From JAJXWB01 sp046349085 (GTDB lineage: Bacteria > Pseudomonadota > Alphaproteobacteria > Rhizobiales > Beijerinckiaceae), in NCBI GenBank assembly GCA_046349085.1, contig JAXMDA010000005.1, forward strand, positions 1-64,000: a stretch of 64,000 bases of DNA, read 5' to 3'. The notes beneath the pieces were generated by a model. The model made no database searches, had not been told where the DNA came from, and saw only the letters and a list, made by a program, of their open reading frames with translations. This document shows, piece by piece, positions 15,622-24,822 of this stretch (its first letter is position 1; each line of letters begins with the position of its first letter). Position numbers and translations under genes: made by a program.

Positions 15622-16503
15622 CTAACGGGTGGGGATCGGCGTTCCGCTGCGATAATCGTAGAAGCCGCGCTGGGTCTTCCGGCCGAGCCAGCCCGCCTCG
15701 ACATATTTCACCAGAAGCGGGCAGGGTCGATACTTGGAGTCGGCCAAACCCTCGTGCAGCACCTGCATGACCGAAAGACAGGTATCGAGGCCAATGAAGT
15801 CGGCAAGCTGCAGCGGACCCATCGGATGGTTCGCGCCAAGGCGCATCGCCGTGTCGATCGCGTCGACCGAGCCCACGCCCTCATAAAGGGTGTAGATGGC
15901 CTCGTTGATCATCGGCAGAAGGATACGGTTGACTATGAAGGCCGGAAAATCCTCGGAAACAGTAATGGTCTTTCCGAGCTTGGCGATGAAAGCGCGCGCC
16001 TTCTCGAACGTATCGTCGTCCGTGACGATCCCGCGAATCAGCTCCACGAGCTGCATGCGCGGAACGGGATTCATGAAGTGAATCCCGATGAAAAGTTCGG
16101 GTCGGTCGGTCGAAGCCGCAAGACGCGTGATCGAAATCGACGACGTATTCGTCGCTATCAGCGCATCCTTGCGCAGCACGGGGCTCAATTGCGCGAATAT
16201 CTTGCGCTTCAGCTCCTCGTTTTCCGAGGCGGCCTCGATGACGATGTCGCAGTTCGAAAACGCGTCGTAGGAGGTGGACGTCTTGATACGGCCGACCGCT
16301 GCCGCCCGATCGGCCGCGGCGATCGAACCGCGCTCCTGCTGCCGCTGGAGCGTCGATTCGATGTCAGCCACTGCGGCCGCGAGGCGCTGCTCGGAAATGT
16401 CGTTCAGGTCGACGAGAAAGCCGGAGGCCGCACAAACCTGTGCGATGCCCTTGCCCATCTGCCCTGCGCCGATAATTCCGACCCTGGCGATTTCGCTGCC
16501 CAT
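15622..16503 (-). CDS. hbdA: 3-hydroxybutyryl-CoA dehydrogenase
   Basis: 293 aa. NAD(P)-dependent interconversion of 3-hydroxybutyryl-CoA and acetoacetyl-CoA. Rossmann motif VGIIGAGQMGKGIAQ at residues about 7-21. Catalytic-domain blocks GIHFMNPVPRMQLVELIRG (His-Glu dyad region), AFIVNRILLPMINEA and GANHPMGPLQLADFIGLD are all present. I use ATG 16503; a TTG ten codons earlier is less likely. Follows etfB-etfA on the same strand by 68 bp, suggesting a shared role in acyl-CoA redox and possibly polyhydroxybutyrate or ethylmalonyl-CoA metabolism. Confidence 0.95.
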   Translation of the reverse strand: MGSEIARVGIIGAGQMGKGIAQVCAASGFLVDLNDISEQRLAAAVADIESTLQRQQERGSIAAADRAAAVGRIKTSTSYDAFSNCDIVIEAASENEELKRKIFAQLSPVLRKDALIATNTSSISITRLAASTDRPELFIGIHFMNPVPRMQLVELIRGIVTDDDTFEKARAFIAKLGKTITVSEDFPAFIVNRILLPMINEAIYTLYEGVGSVDAIDTAMRLGANHPMGPLQLADFIGLDTCLSVMQVLHEGLADSKYRPCPLLVKYVEAGWLGRKTQRGFYDYRSGTPIPTR

Positions 16504-16571
16504 TTTTCTGTCCAGTTCAGCCGCTCGCGACAATCATAAGCCAAGTCGCGGTGTGGTCCAGTCGTCGTCGC

Positions 16572-17516
16572 TCAGCGTCCGACTTTCTGAAGTTCCTGCT
16601 CGAGTTCGGGAATCGCCTGGAACAGGTCCGCAACAAGCCCGTAGTCGGCGACCTGGAAGATCGGCGCCTCCTCGTCCTTGTTGATGGCCACAATGACCTT
16701 CGAATCCTTCATGCCGGCCAGATGCTGGATCGCGCCCGAAATACCGACCGCGACATAAAGGTCCGGCGCAACGACCTTGCCGGTCTGGCCAACCTGCCAG
16801 TCATTGGGGGCATAGCCGGCGTCCACGGCCGCGCGCGAAGCGCCAACCGCCGCGCCGAGACGGTCGGCGACCGGTTCGATGTATTTCTTGAAGTTCTCCG
16901 CGCTCTGCATCGCACGGCCGCCCGATACGATGATCTTGGCGGAGGCAAGTTCGGGGCGGTCAGATTTGGCGAGCGCCTCGGAGACGAAGCTGGACACGCC
17001 CGGATCGGCCGCGGCGCCAATTTTCTCAACCGCCGCCGAACCACCCTCGCCAGTCGCCTTGAAAGACGCCGTGCGCACGGTGATCACCTTCTTCGCGTCC
17101 TTCGACTGCACGGTCTGGATCGCGTTGCCAGCGTAGATCGGACGCTCGTAGGTGTCGGGCGCAACGACCGCCGTGATTTCGGAAACCTGCATCACGTCGA
17201 GCAGCGCGGCGACGCGCGGCACGATATTCTTGGCCGACACGGTCGCCGGCGCGACGATCGCGTCATACCCTGAAGCCAGACTGACGATCAGCGCGGCGGT
17301 CGGCTCGGCCATTTGATGCCCATAGGAGGCGTCGTCGGCCAGCAGAACTTTCTCCACACCCGCGAGCTTGGCGGCTTCCGCCGCCGCTGCATCCGCTCCC
17401 TGGGAGGCGACGAGGACGTGAACGGGGCCTCCGAGCGCGGCCGCCGCCGTCAGGGCCTTGGCGGTCGCGTCGTTGAGCTTGCCGCCGTGAACTTCCGCAA
17501 GTAGCAGCGTCGCCAT
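16572..17516 (-). CDS. etfA: Electron transfer flavoprotein alpha subunit
   Basis: 314 aa. With EtfB, carries electrons from acyl-CoA and other flavin dehydrogenases to ETF:quinone oxidoreductase. The C-terminal FAD-binding domain shows IIVSGGRAMQSAENFK, GASRAAVDAGYAPNDWQVGQ and VAPDLYVAVGISGAIQHLAG. The start ATG overlaps the etfB stop by one base (TGATG), indicating translational coupling. Confidence 0.97.
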   Translation of the reverse strand: MATLLLAEVHGGKLNDATAKALTAAAALGGPVHVLVASQGADAAAAEAAKLAGVEKVLLADDASYGHQMAEPTAALIVSLASGYDAIVAPATVSAKNIVPRVAALLDVMQVSEITAVVAPDTYERPIYAGNAIQTVQSKDAKKVITVRTASFKATGEGGSAAVEKIGAAADPGVSSFVSEALAKSDRPELASAKIIVSGGRAMQSAENFKKYIEPVADRLGAAVGASRAAVDAGYAPNDWQVGQTGKVVAPDLYVAVGISGAIQHLAGMKDSKVIVAINKDEEAPIFQVADYGLVADLFQAIPELEQELQKVGR

Positions 17517-18265
17517 CAGATCACTCCCGCTTCGTTCTTGAGCTTGCCGACCAGTTCGGCCACGGACCCGACCTTCACGCCAGCCTTGCGAGCCGCCGGT
17601 TCGGTCGTCTTCAGAACCGTCAGGCGCGGCGCGGCGTCCACGCCGTAGTCCGCCGCGGTCTTCTCGTCGATCGGCTTCTTCTTCGCCTTCATGATATTGG
17701 GCAGCGACGCATAGCGCGGCTCGTTGAGCCGAAGGTCCGTGGTCACTACGGCCGGCGTCTTGAGCGCGACGGTCTGCAAACCGCCGTCGACCTCGCGCGT
17801 CACGTTGACGCCGCCATCGGTCAGCTCAACCTTCGAGGCGAAGGTGCCCTGGCCCCAGCCGAGCAACGCGGCCAGCATCTGACCGGTCTGATTGCAATCG
17901 TCGTCGATCGCCTGCTTGCCGAGAATGATCAGGCCCGGCTGTTCAGCATCGGCGACGCCCTTCAATATCTTGGCGACGGCCAGCGGCTCGACCGGTCCAT
18001 CGACCTTCACGAGGATGCCGCGATCGGCGCCCATGGCCAAACCGGTGCGAAGCGTCTCCGAGGCCTGCGCAGGGCCGACCGACACGACAATCACTTCGGT
18101 CGCCTTGCCAGCCTCCTTGAGGCGCAGGGCTTCCTCGACCGCGATTTCGTCGAACGGGTTCATCGACATTTTGACATTGGCGAGATCAACGCCTGTGCCG
18201 TCCGATTTCACACGGATCTTCACGTTGTAATCAACAACCCGTTTTACCGGCACGAGAACCTTCAT
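17516..18265 (-). CDS. etfB: Electron transfer flavoprotein beta subunit
   Basis: 249 aa. AMP-binding partner of EtfA. The family signature near residues 165-185 (LKTPAVVTTDLRLNEPRYAS) and the N-terminus MKVLVPVKRVVDYNVKIRVK are typical. ATG 18265 has GGGAGCGAG upstream. The upstream 104 bp contains a perfect dyad (18310-18323) that could be an operator. The cobalamin adenosyltransferase gene lies upstream on the same strand. Confidence 0.97.
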   Translation of the reverse strand: MKVLVPVKRVVDYNVKIRVKSDGTGVDLANVKMSMNPFDEIAVEEALRLKEAGKATEVIVVSVGPAQASETLRTGLAMGADRGILVKVDGPVEPLAVAKILKGVADAEQPGLIILGKQAIDDDCNQTGQMLAALLGWGQGTFASKVELTDGGVNVTREVDGGLQTVALKTPAVVTTDLRLNEPRYASLPNIMKAKKKPIDEKTAADYGVDAAPRLTVLKTTEPAARKAGVKVGSVAELVGKLKNEAGVI

Positions 18266-18309
18266 AACTCGCTCCCACAGGGGTCAAAATTCGAATGGCT
18301 TGGTACTCG

Positions 18310-18323
18310 TCGACTCCAGTCGA
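18310..18323. promoter_or_regulatory. Inverted repeat upstream of etfB
   Basis: TCGACT (18310-18315), two bases, AGTCGA (18318-18323): a perfect 6-bp dyad 45-58 bp upstream of the etfB start. Its spacing from the gene would suit a repressor site for the etfBA-hbd operon. No regulator can be named. Confidence 0.3.
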
Positions 18324-18369
18324 GTCAACGCGCTCGCCGCGACCTGCAAATTTGTTCCGACGAGCGAAA

Positions 18370-18948
18370 TCAGCGGTTCTGGCCCGGCGCCCAAAGAATA
18401 TCAGCGCCGCCCTTCTGGTTCGCCCATCGGGCGGCGACGAAAAGGAAGTCGGACAGGCGGTTGACGTATCGCATGGCGGGCTCCTCCACGGCTTCGCCGG
18501 GCGACGCGGCCAAGGCGACCATCACGCGTTCGGCGCGGCGCGCGATGGTTCGCGCGAGATGCAGGGCGGCGGCGGCCGCTGAACCGCCGGGCAGGATAAA
18601 GGATTTCAGCGGCTGGAGCTCCGCGTTCAGATCGTCGATTTCCCGCTCGAGCCGATCGACCTGACTCTGGACTATGCGGAGCGCGCCGTCCGCTCTCGGC
18701 GCGTCTGCGGGCGTTGCGAGGTCCGCGCCGAGATCGAAGAGATCGTTCTGGATACGCGCGAGCATGGCGACGAGCTCCGGCTCGCTTTCGGCCAGCGCCA
18801 CGCGCGCGAGGCCGATTGATGCATTTGTCTCGTCAATGGCGCCATAGGCCTCCACGCGCAAATCGGCCTTGGATCGACGTCCGCCCGAAACAAGCGCCGT
18901 CGTTCCGTCGTCGCCGGTGCGCGTGTAGATCTTGTTGAGACGAACCAT
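18370..18948 (-). CDS. Cob(I)yrinic acid a,c-diamide adenosyltransferase (PduO type)
   Basis: 192 aa. Transfers adenosyl from ATP to cob(I)alamin, giving adenosylcobalamin. Family motifs: TRTGDDGTTAL near the N-terminus (ATP binding), GGSAAAAALHLARTIARRAER and YVNRLSDFLFVAARWAN in the C-terminal half. Adenosylcobalamin is the cofactor of ethylmalonyl-CoA mutase encoded at 47.9-49.9 kb. Follows the small two-helix membrane protein by 6 bp and precedes etfB, an order seen in other rhizobia. Confidence 0.94.
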   Translation of the reverse strand: MVRLNKIYTRTGDDGTTALVSGGRRSKADLRVEAYGAIDETNASIGLARVALAESEPELVAMLARIQNDLFDLGADLATPADAPRADGALRIVQSQVDRLEREIDDLNAELQPLKSFILPGGSAAAAALHLARTIARRAERVMVALAASPGEAVEEPAMRYVNRLSDFLFVAARWANQKGGADILWAPGQNR

Positions 18949-18954
18949 GGGCGA

Positions 18955-19137
18955 TCAACTCCTCAGCCAGAGAGCGCCCATGATCACGAGGATCGCGAGG
19001 AATTGCAGCCCTACGCGCCAACGCATCAGCATCTGCGACGTATTGGCGCTGCCGTCGCGCATCATATTTCCCAGCCCAAGCAGAAGAACGATCGCGACCG
19101 CGCAAAGGGCGACGGAGATCAGGATATTGGCGCCCAT
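18955..19137 (-). CDS. Twin-transmembrane HIG1-like small protein
   Basis: 60 aa from ATG 19137. Two membrane helices (residues about 5-24 and 42-58) joined by a short loop NMMRDGSANTSQMLMRWRVG. This matches the HIG1/twin-transmembrane family found in Alphaproteobacteria upstream of the PduO-type adenosyltransferase. HIG1 relatives modulate cytochrome oxidase in mitochondria; the bacterial role is unproven. An upstream in-frame start (19197) would add a hydrophilic 20-residue leader without family match. Confidence 0.75.
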   Translation of the reverse strand: MGANILISVALCAVAIVLLLGLGNMMRDGSANTSQMLMRWRVGLQFLAILVIMGALWLRS

Positions 19138-19207
19138 CGGGGGAAGACCTTCTCGCTTCGTGCCGCTGTAGTTAGCGGCGCCGACCCTGCCGAACAAGGC
19201 TCGATCT

Positions 19208-21700
19208 TCAGCGACGGATCAGGCGCTCGAGATAGTCGAGCTCGTCCTGGGGACGGGCGGCCTCGCCGAGCCTGCGCCGCAATTCTTCCAGCACGCGTTG
19301 TGCGCGCAGCGCAGGCGTCGAACCCAAGGGGTCGTAGCGCGCATTGGGATCATATCGGCGGTTCCGTGCGGTTGGCCGACCAAGCGGGTCCGCCTCGTCG
19401 CGTTCCTCGCCGCTGGCTTCGCCCGTCGCGGGCCCCTCTCCCTCGCCGGCCTGCTCGGGGTCGCCGCGGCCCTGCATGTCCTTGGCAAGCTGGTCAGCGC
19501 CATTCCGCATTGCTTCCAGCGCTCTGCCCTGCGCATCCACCGCCTTGCCGCGATCGCCGCTGTCGCCAAGTTCCTGCTCGGCCTCCTTCATGGCGTCGCC
19601 GGCCCCGCCGAGCTTGTCGTTGCCATTCTTGCCGAGGCGACGCTGGATGTCGGCCAACCTGTTTTCCAGGTCGGCCTGACGTTCCTTGAGACTGCGACTG
19701 CGGCTTTGCCCGCCATTCTGGCCGCGTTGCTGGCCCGGTTGCGCTTGATCGCGATCCGGGCGGCTGCCCCGACGCGCCTGATTTTCGCCCTGTTGAGGCC
19801 GACCCTCGCGATATGTGTCGTCGCGCAATTGCTGTTGCTCGCGCATCAGTTGATCGAGATCAGACATGGCGCGCCGCATTTCGCGCATGGCTTCGTTCGG
19901 CGGCCCGCGGCGGCGCGCGGTGCGCAGATTCTCGAGTATGTCCTGCAGGCGGTCGAGCATTTGTTGGGCAGCCGCCATGTCGCCGGTTCGCGCCATGGAC
20001 TCCATCTGCTCCAGCATCTTCTGGAGCTCGTCTCGGGAAATCGAGCGCGATCTCCGATCCTGGTTCGCTTCGGCCTGATTTTGCTGGTCTGGCTGTCGGC
20101 GAGCCATCTCGGCGAGAAAGCGGTCCATGGCCTGTCGCAGCGCCTGAGCGAGTCGCGCGATTTCTTCCGGCGGGGCGTTCCGCTGCAGGGCGTCGCGCAA
20201 TTCCTTCTCCGCCGCCCGCAGAGCGCGCTCCGCGTCGCTTGCGTCGCCGTCCTCGATTTGAAGCGCCATGGACCACAACAGGTCCGCGGTCTCGAGAAGA
20301 TCGGCGTTGGAGCGGGCGCGCGAAACGCCTTTGCTGGCGACCCGCAGACCGAGATAGATGCCGGGAGCGACGACGAATTTTTCCGGTTCCAGCATCAGCG
20401 CGCTGAGAGCAGCGCCGACGCGGCTACGCTGGCTCGGCGCGAGGACCAGATTACGCCTTTGTTCGACGAGCGCGCGGGCGAGCGGCTTGGTGAACGGACG
20501 CTGCGGCAAGTAGATCGAAATCGGCGCCGTAGATCCTTCGTTGCCGCCTTCGTCCCGGGCGACGAGGCGGAATGCAACCCGCGTTCCGGCCCAGGGGCTT
20601 TCGGAAAAATCAAGCGTGGAACGGCCTTCGCCGATGCCGTTCGGACCCGGCGGCAAGGCCAGGGGCAAGCGAGGCGGCTCGACGAGAGGCTTGTCCCTGA
20701 TGACCCTGCCCTGGATCTCGGGATCGGCGATCCGCCCCTCGACCGAGACAATTCCGTAATCGTCCTCGGCTCGATATGCGACGTTGAGAGATCCGCGAAG
20801 GTTGGCGCGCGGCTGCTCGAGCAATTCGACGATCGGCGGCCGATCCGGAACAGCAGCGATTTCAAAGGTCTCGCCGGCCAGCGTCAGACGTCCGTCGCCC
20901 TTGAGCGCAAATTGGCTTTCGTGTTCCCCGCGCCCCGTTGTGCTGGCCTTTCCCTGTGTCCTTTCGAGCCCGCCCTCGACAGTCGCTTCGGCCGCACGAT
21001 CGCCGGCGCTTCGCACGACGATGACGGAGCCGATCGGGGCTGAAACCTGACGCTCGGTTTTCACGGGAAGACCGCCGAACAGCACGATCGGCGGCTTGCC
21101 GGTATAAGGCGGCGGGTCGACCCAGGCGTCGATGCGCGACTGTGCGCCCCCGTTCCCTTGTCCGGACCATACAAACGCCGAAGCAAGCCGGTTCGGTCGA
21201 TCCCCGCCGGCATAGATCGCGGCGACCGCACAGACGAGGAGAGCGCCAGCCCTGAGGGCCCAGACGTCGAACTCGACCGCTCGCGGGGCCGGCGCAGCCA
21301 ATCTGACGGACCTGAGCTTTGCGGCAATGCGCGCCTGATGCACGCGCCACAGCGCCGCCGTGGCGGGATCAGCGCCGTTTGCCGGCGAATCCTCGAGCGT
21401 GGTTGCAACGGCGTGGCCGTCAGCCGCGTCACGATCAATCCTCTTGAGCGCGTCGTTGCGCGCCAGCCGGGCGTGGCGCGCTTCGCGGACCACGACCGCA
21501 ACCAGCACAATCGCGAAACCGAGAACGCCGAATGGACGCGCCGAAGGCGGGATCGCCTCCCATATGCCAAACCACGAGGCGGCGCAGAACAAGGCGATCA
21601 AAGCGGCGACCGTCGAGAAGGCCCGCCAAAATGCTTCCCACGCCAGGACGGCTTGGGCCATGGCGACCAGTCGGTTCAGCGTCTTGTCGGTCGAATCCAC
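19208..21700 (-). CDS. TIGR02302 family (DUF4175) membrane protein
   Basis: 830 aa. N-terminal membrane helices (about residues 25-47, 50-70, 150-168), then a long periplasmic beta-rich part, then a Gln/Arg/Glu-rich, coiled-coil-like C-terminal half (residues about 500-760, e.g. RDELQKMLEQMESMARTG). This layout is diagnostic of the alphaproteobacterial TIGR02302 family. Function unknown; size and location suggest an envelope role. GTG start at 21700. Last gene of the argH-lptM-lysA series, 105 bp after lysA. Confidence 0.88.
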   Translation of the reverse strand: MDSTDKTLNRLVAMAQAVLAWEAFWRAFSTVAALIALFCAASWFGIWEAIPPSARPFGVLGFAIVLVAVVVREARHARLARNDALKRIDRDAADGHAVATTLEDSPANGADPATAALWRVHQARIAAKLRSVRLAAPAPRAVEFDVWALRAGALLVCAVAAIYAGGDRPNRLASAFVWSGQGNGGAQSRIDAWVDPPPYTGKPPIVLFGGLPVKTERQVSAPIGSVIVVRSAGDRAAEATVEGGLERTQGKASTTGRGEHESQFALKGDGRLTLAGETFEIAAVPDRPPIVELLEQPRANLRGSLNVAYRAEDDYGIVSVEGRIADPEIQGRVIRDKPLVEPPRLPLALPPGPNGIGEGRSTLDFSESPWAGTRVAFRLVARDEGGNEGSTAPISIYLPQRPFTKPLARALVEQRRNLVLAPSQRSRVGAALSALMLEPEKFVVAPGIYLGLRVASKGVSRARSNADLLETADLLWSMALQIEDGDASDAERALRAAEKELRDALQRNAPPEEIARLAQALRQAMDRFLAEMARRQPDQQNQAEANQDRRSRSISRDELQKMLEQMESMARTGDMAAAQQMLDRLQDILENLRTARRRGPPNEAMREMRRAMSDLDQLMREQQQLRDDTYREGRPQQGENQARRGSRPDRDQAQPGQQRGQNGGQSRSRSLKERQADLENRLADIQRRLGKNGNDKLGGAGDAMKEAEQELGDSGDRGKAVDAQGRALEAMRNGADQLAKDMQGRGDPEQAGEGEGPATGEASGEERDEADPLGRPTARNRRYDPNARYDPLGSTPALRAQRVLEELRRRLGEAARPQDELDYLERLIRR

Positions 21701-21805
21701 TGCGGCAGAGGTTCCGAGGCGTCAGCGATGGCACATGCCACGCTCCGGCTACAGGACGCTACACCAAGCGCAGGAACTGTGCGACGCCCTTGCAGCGTCG
21801 AGACT

Positions 21806-23074
21806 TTACGCCAACCACGCCGGAATTGTGTCCAGGCCAATCAGGTCGTCGTAGGAAGGTCGCGCCCGAACGACGGCTGCGTCGGCGCCCTTAACCAGGA
21901 CTTCGGGGATGAGCAGGCGTGAATTGTATGTGCCGGCCTGGACTGCGCCATAGGCGCCGGCGGACATTATCGCGAGCAGATCGCCCGGCTCGCTCGCCGG
22001 AAGTTCGCGGTCCAGCGCAAGATAGTCGCCGGTTTCGCAAACCGGTCCTACGACGTCCGCCCGCTCCATTGCGGCGTCGGCGTCGCGGCGCACCGGCAGG
22101 ATTTCGTGATGCGCGTCGTAGAGAGTCGGTCGGATGAGGTCGTTCATGGCCGCATCGACGATGAGGAAGGTGCGGTCCTCGCCGCGCTTTCTGTAAATGA
22201 CGCGCGTGACCAATATGCCGGCGTTGCCGACGATGAGACGCCCGGGCTCGAATACGAAACGACAGCCGAGATGGCCGACCGTTCGGCGCACGACGTCGGC
22301 GTAACGGTCAGGGTGATAGGAGTCCGGATCCTCGCCGGGCCGGTAGGGGATCCCGAGACCGCCCCCGAGATCGACGTGGTCGATAGCGTGGCCATCCGCG
22401 CGAAGGTCGGCGACGAGTTCGGCCAGCAGGAGGAAGGCGTTTTCGAAGGGCGCGAGATCGGTGACTTGCGAGCCGATGTGCATGTCCACGCCGGAAACGT
22501 GAATTCCCGGCAAGGACGCCGCATGTGCGTATATTGCGCGCGCGCGAGAGATAGGCACCCCGAACTTGTTTTCAGATTTGCCGGTCGAAATCTTGGCGTG
22601 GGTCCTGGCGTCGACGTCGGGATTGACGCGCAGCGCGATGTCCGCGGTCGTTCCTGTCTCTCTCGCGACGTCGGAGAGAACCTGCAGCTCAGGCTCGGAC
22701 TCCACGTTGAAACAAGCGATCCCCAAGTGTAGCGCGAGCGCCATCTCGTCGCGCGTCTTGCCGACGCCGGAAAAGGTGATTCGGCCGGCCGGGACTCCCG
22801 CGGCAATTGCCCGACGCAATTCGCCCTCGGAGACAATGTCCATACCAGCGCCGCAGCGGGCCAGCGTGCGGATGATGGCCTGGTTGGAATTGGCCTTCAT
22901 CGCGTAGCAGACCATCACGTCGAGGCCGGCGAAAGCGTCTCGGAACACGCGATAGTGACGCTCGATCGTGGCGGTGGAATAGCAATAGAAGGGCGTGCCG
23001 ACCCGCGCGGCGAGCGCGCAAATGTCGACGTCTTCAGCGAAAAGCGCCCCGTCGCGGTAATCGAAATGGCGCAT
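21806..23074 (-). CDS. lysA: Diaminopimelate decarboxylase
   Basis: PLP enzyme for the last step of lysine synthesis. 422 aa, alanine-racemase-like fold III. PLP lysine K60 lies in MVCYAMKANSN. Family blocks HIGSQVTDL, DLGGGLGIPY, EPGRLIVGNAG and the CETGD active-site motif are all present. Starts 5 bp after the lptM stop, so the two are coupled. Upstream argH makes this a lysine/arginine biosynthesis cluster. Confidence 0.97.
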   Translation of the reverse strand: MRHFDYRDGALFAEDVDICALAARVGTPFYCYSTATIERHYRVFRDAFAGLDVMVCYAMKANSNQAIIRTLARCGAGMDIVSEGELRRAIAAGVPAGRITFSGVGKTRDEMALALHLGIACFNVESEPELQVLSDVARETGTTADIALRVNPDVDARTHAKISTGKSENKFGVPISRARAIYAHAASLPGIHVSGVDMHIGSQVTDLAPFENAFLLLAELVADLRADGHAIDHVDLGGGLGIPYRPGEDPDSYHPDRYADVVRRTVGHLGCRFVFEPGRLIVGNAGILVTRVIYRKRGEDRTFLIVDAAMNDLIRPTLYDAHHEILPVRRDADAAMERADVVGPVCETGDYLALDRELPASEPGDLLAIMSAGAYGAVQAGTYNSRLLIPEVLVKGADAAVVRARPSYDDLIGLDTIPAWLA

Positions 23075-23079
23075 GCGCG

Positions 23080-23337
23080 TCAGAGCAGCGGATCGAGCAC
23101 GAAAGGCGACGACCGCTTCGGCGGATTTTCGGTCCGGGTTTCCGGTTCATCCGGTTTCGTTGAAGTATTGCGGAACAGGCCGCCGGGCGCGCCTTGCGGG
23201 GGCTGAGGCGCAATCTGCTGCTTGGCGCGCGGCTCGGGCGGAGAACCGGGCGGAGGCTCGAGGGGTCCACGCCGACCACAGCCGCCCAGCGTCAGCGCAG
23301 CGACCATACAGACCAATATCTTCAGACGCAGGGACAC
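23080..23337 (-). CDS. lptM: LptM-type small lipoprotein
   Basis: 85 aa. Lipoprotein signal peptide with lipobox LGGC (Cys20) followed directly by GRRGPLEPP, the hallmark of LptM/YifL. In E. coli LptM helps LptD disulfide maturation at the outer membrane LPS translocon. The remainder is Pro/Arg-rich and low complexity. Sits between argH and lysA, the family's conserved place. Confidence 0.88.
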   Translation of the reverse strand: MSLRLKILVCMVAALTLGGCGRRGPLEPPPGSPPEPRAKQQIAPQPPQGAPGGLFRNTSTKPDEPETRTENPPKRSSPFVLDPLL

Positions 23338-23409
23338 GGGACCATCCGGATGACGTTGGCTTGGCCTAACACAAGTCGCAGGGCGTCGCCAACAAGGCCG
23401 ACCGGCCGC

Positions 23410-24798
23410 TCAGGCCTCCGCGCGGAGGCGCGCCAGCCACGCGTCAGCCTGGGCCTTCACGTTCGCAGGCGCCGTCCCGCCATAACTGGCGCGGCTGGCC
23501 ACGGAATTGTCGATGCTGAGCACGTCGAGCGCATCGCCTTCGAAAGACGAATCGATTGACCGCAAATCGGCGAGCGTCAGGTCTTCCAGACCAACATTGC
23601 GCGATTCCGCCAGGGCGACCACGCGTCCGGTGACGTGATGAGCCTGCCGGAACGGCATGCCCAATCGGCGCACGAGCCAGTCCGCAATGTCGGTCGCGGT
23701 GGAATAGCCCGAGCCAGCCGCCGCCCTCATTCTTTCGGCGTCAGGTCTCATGTCGCGCACCATGCCCGTCGCCGCCGCGATGCAGAGCGAAAGCGAGTGA
23801 ACGGCGTCGAATACGCCCTCCTTGTCCTCCTGCATGTCCTTGGAATAGGCGAGCGGCAGGCCCTTCATGACGATCAGGAGACCGTTGAGCGCGCCGATCA
23901 TGCGACCCGTCTTGCCGCGCACCAGCTCGGCCGCATCGGGATTGCGCTTCTGCGGCATGATCGACGAGCCGGTCGAGAATTTGTCGCTGAGACGCAGGAA
24001 GCCAAAAAAAGGTCCGGTCCAGAGCACGATCTCCTCCGCAAAACGCGAGAGGTGCGTTGCGCAAATCGCGATGCCGGCCAGGGTTTCGAGCGCAAAATCG
24101 CGGTCCGAGACGCTGTCCAGCGAATTGGCGGTCGGCCGCTCGAAGCCGAGCGCCTTCGCAGTCATTTCGCGGTCGATAGGGAAAGACGTTCCCGCAAGCG
24201 CGGCCGAACCAAGCGGGCATTCGTTCATGCGCGCCCGCGCATCGCGGAAGCGGCCGCGATCGCGCCCGAGCATCTCCACGTAGGCCAGCAGGTGATGGCC
24301 GAAGGTGACGGGTTGTGCGGGCTGGAGGTGCGTGAAGCCCGGCATGACGGAGCCGGCGTGGCTGGCTGCGGTTTCGGCCAGCGCAAGCTGCAGGCCAGAG
24401 AGCTGGCGGTCGAGCTGATCGACGGCGTCGCGGACCCACAAGCGAAAGTCGACGGCGACCTGATCGTTGCGCGAGCGCGCCGTGTGCAACCGCCCGGCGG
24501 CCGGTCCCACGATTTCGGCGAGCCTGGATTCGACGTTCATATGAATGTCTTCCAGCGCGCGCGAAAAATTAAAGCGCCCTTCCTCGATCTCGCCGAGAAC
24601 CTGGTCCAGACCGGCGGAAATGGCGTCGGCGTCGGCCATTTCGACAATGCCCCTGGCGGCCAGCATCGCCACATGGGCTTTGGAAGCTGCTATATCCTGC
24701 CGAAACAGGGCCTGGTCGAAGCCGATCGACGCGTTGATTTCCTCCATGATCGCGTCCGGCGCGGATTCGAACCGTCCGCCCCACATCTTGTTGCTCAT
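23410..24798 (-). CDS. argH: Argininosuccinate lyase
   Basis: 462 aa. Cleaves argininosuccinate to arginine and fumarate. Fumarase/aspartase superfamily signature GSSIMPQKRNPD is present, with MWGGRFESAPD at the N-terminus, TARSRNDQVA and PGFTHLQPAQPVTFGHH. Full length. First gene of the argH-lptM-lysA-TIGR02302 series. Its start is 24 bp from the divergent tlpA start, so the promoters overlap. Confidence 0.97.
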   Translation of the reverse strand: MSNKMWGGRFESAPDAIMEEINASIGFDQALFRQDIAASKAHVAMLAARGIVEMADADAISAGLDQVLGEIEEGRFNFSRALEDIHMNVESRLAEIVGPAAGRLHTARSRNDQVAVDFRLWVRDAVDQLDRQLSGLQLALAETAASHAGSVMPGFTHLQPAQPVTFGHHLLAYVEMLGRDRGRFRDARARMNECPLGSAALAGTSFPIDREMTAKALGFERPTANSLDSVSDRDFALETLAGIAICATHLSRFAEEIVLWTGPFFGFLRLSDKFSTGSSIMPQKRNPDAAELVRGKTGRMIGALNGLLIVMKGLPLAYSKDMQEDKEGVFDAVHSLSLCIAAATGMVRDMRPDAERMRAAAGSGYSTATDIADWLVRRLGMPFRQAHHVTGRVVALAESRNVGLEDLTLADLRSIDSSFEGDALDVLSIDNSVASRASYGGTAPANVKAQADAWLARLRAEA

Positions 24799-24822
24799 GT
24801 GCCTACCCCGGAACCGCGATCC

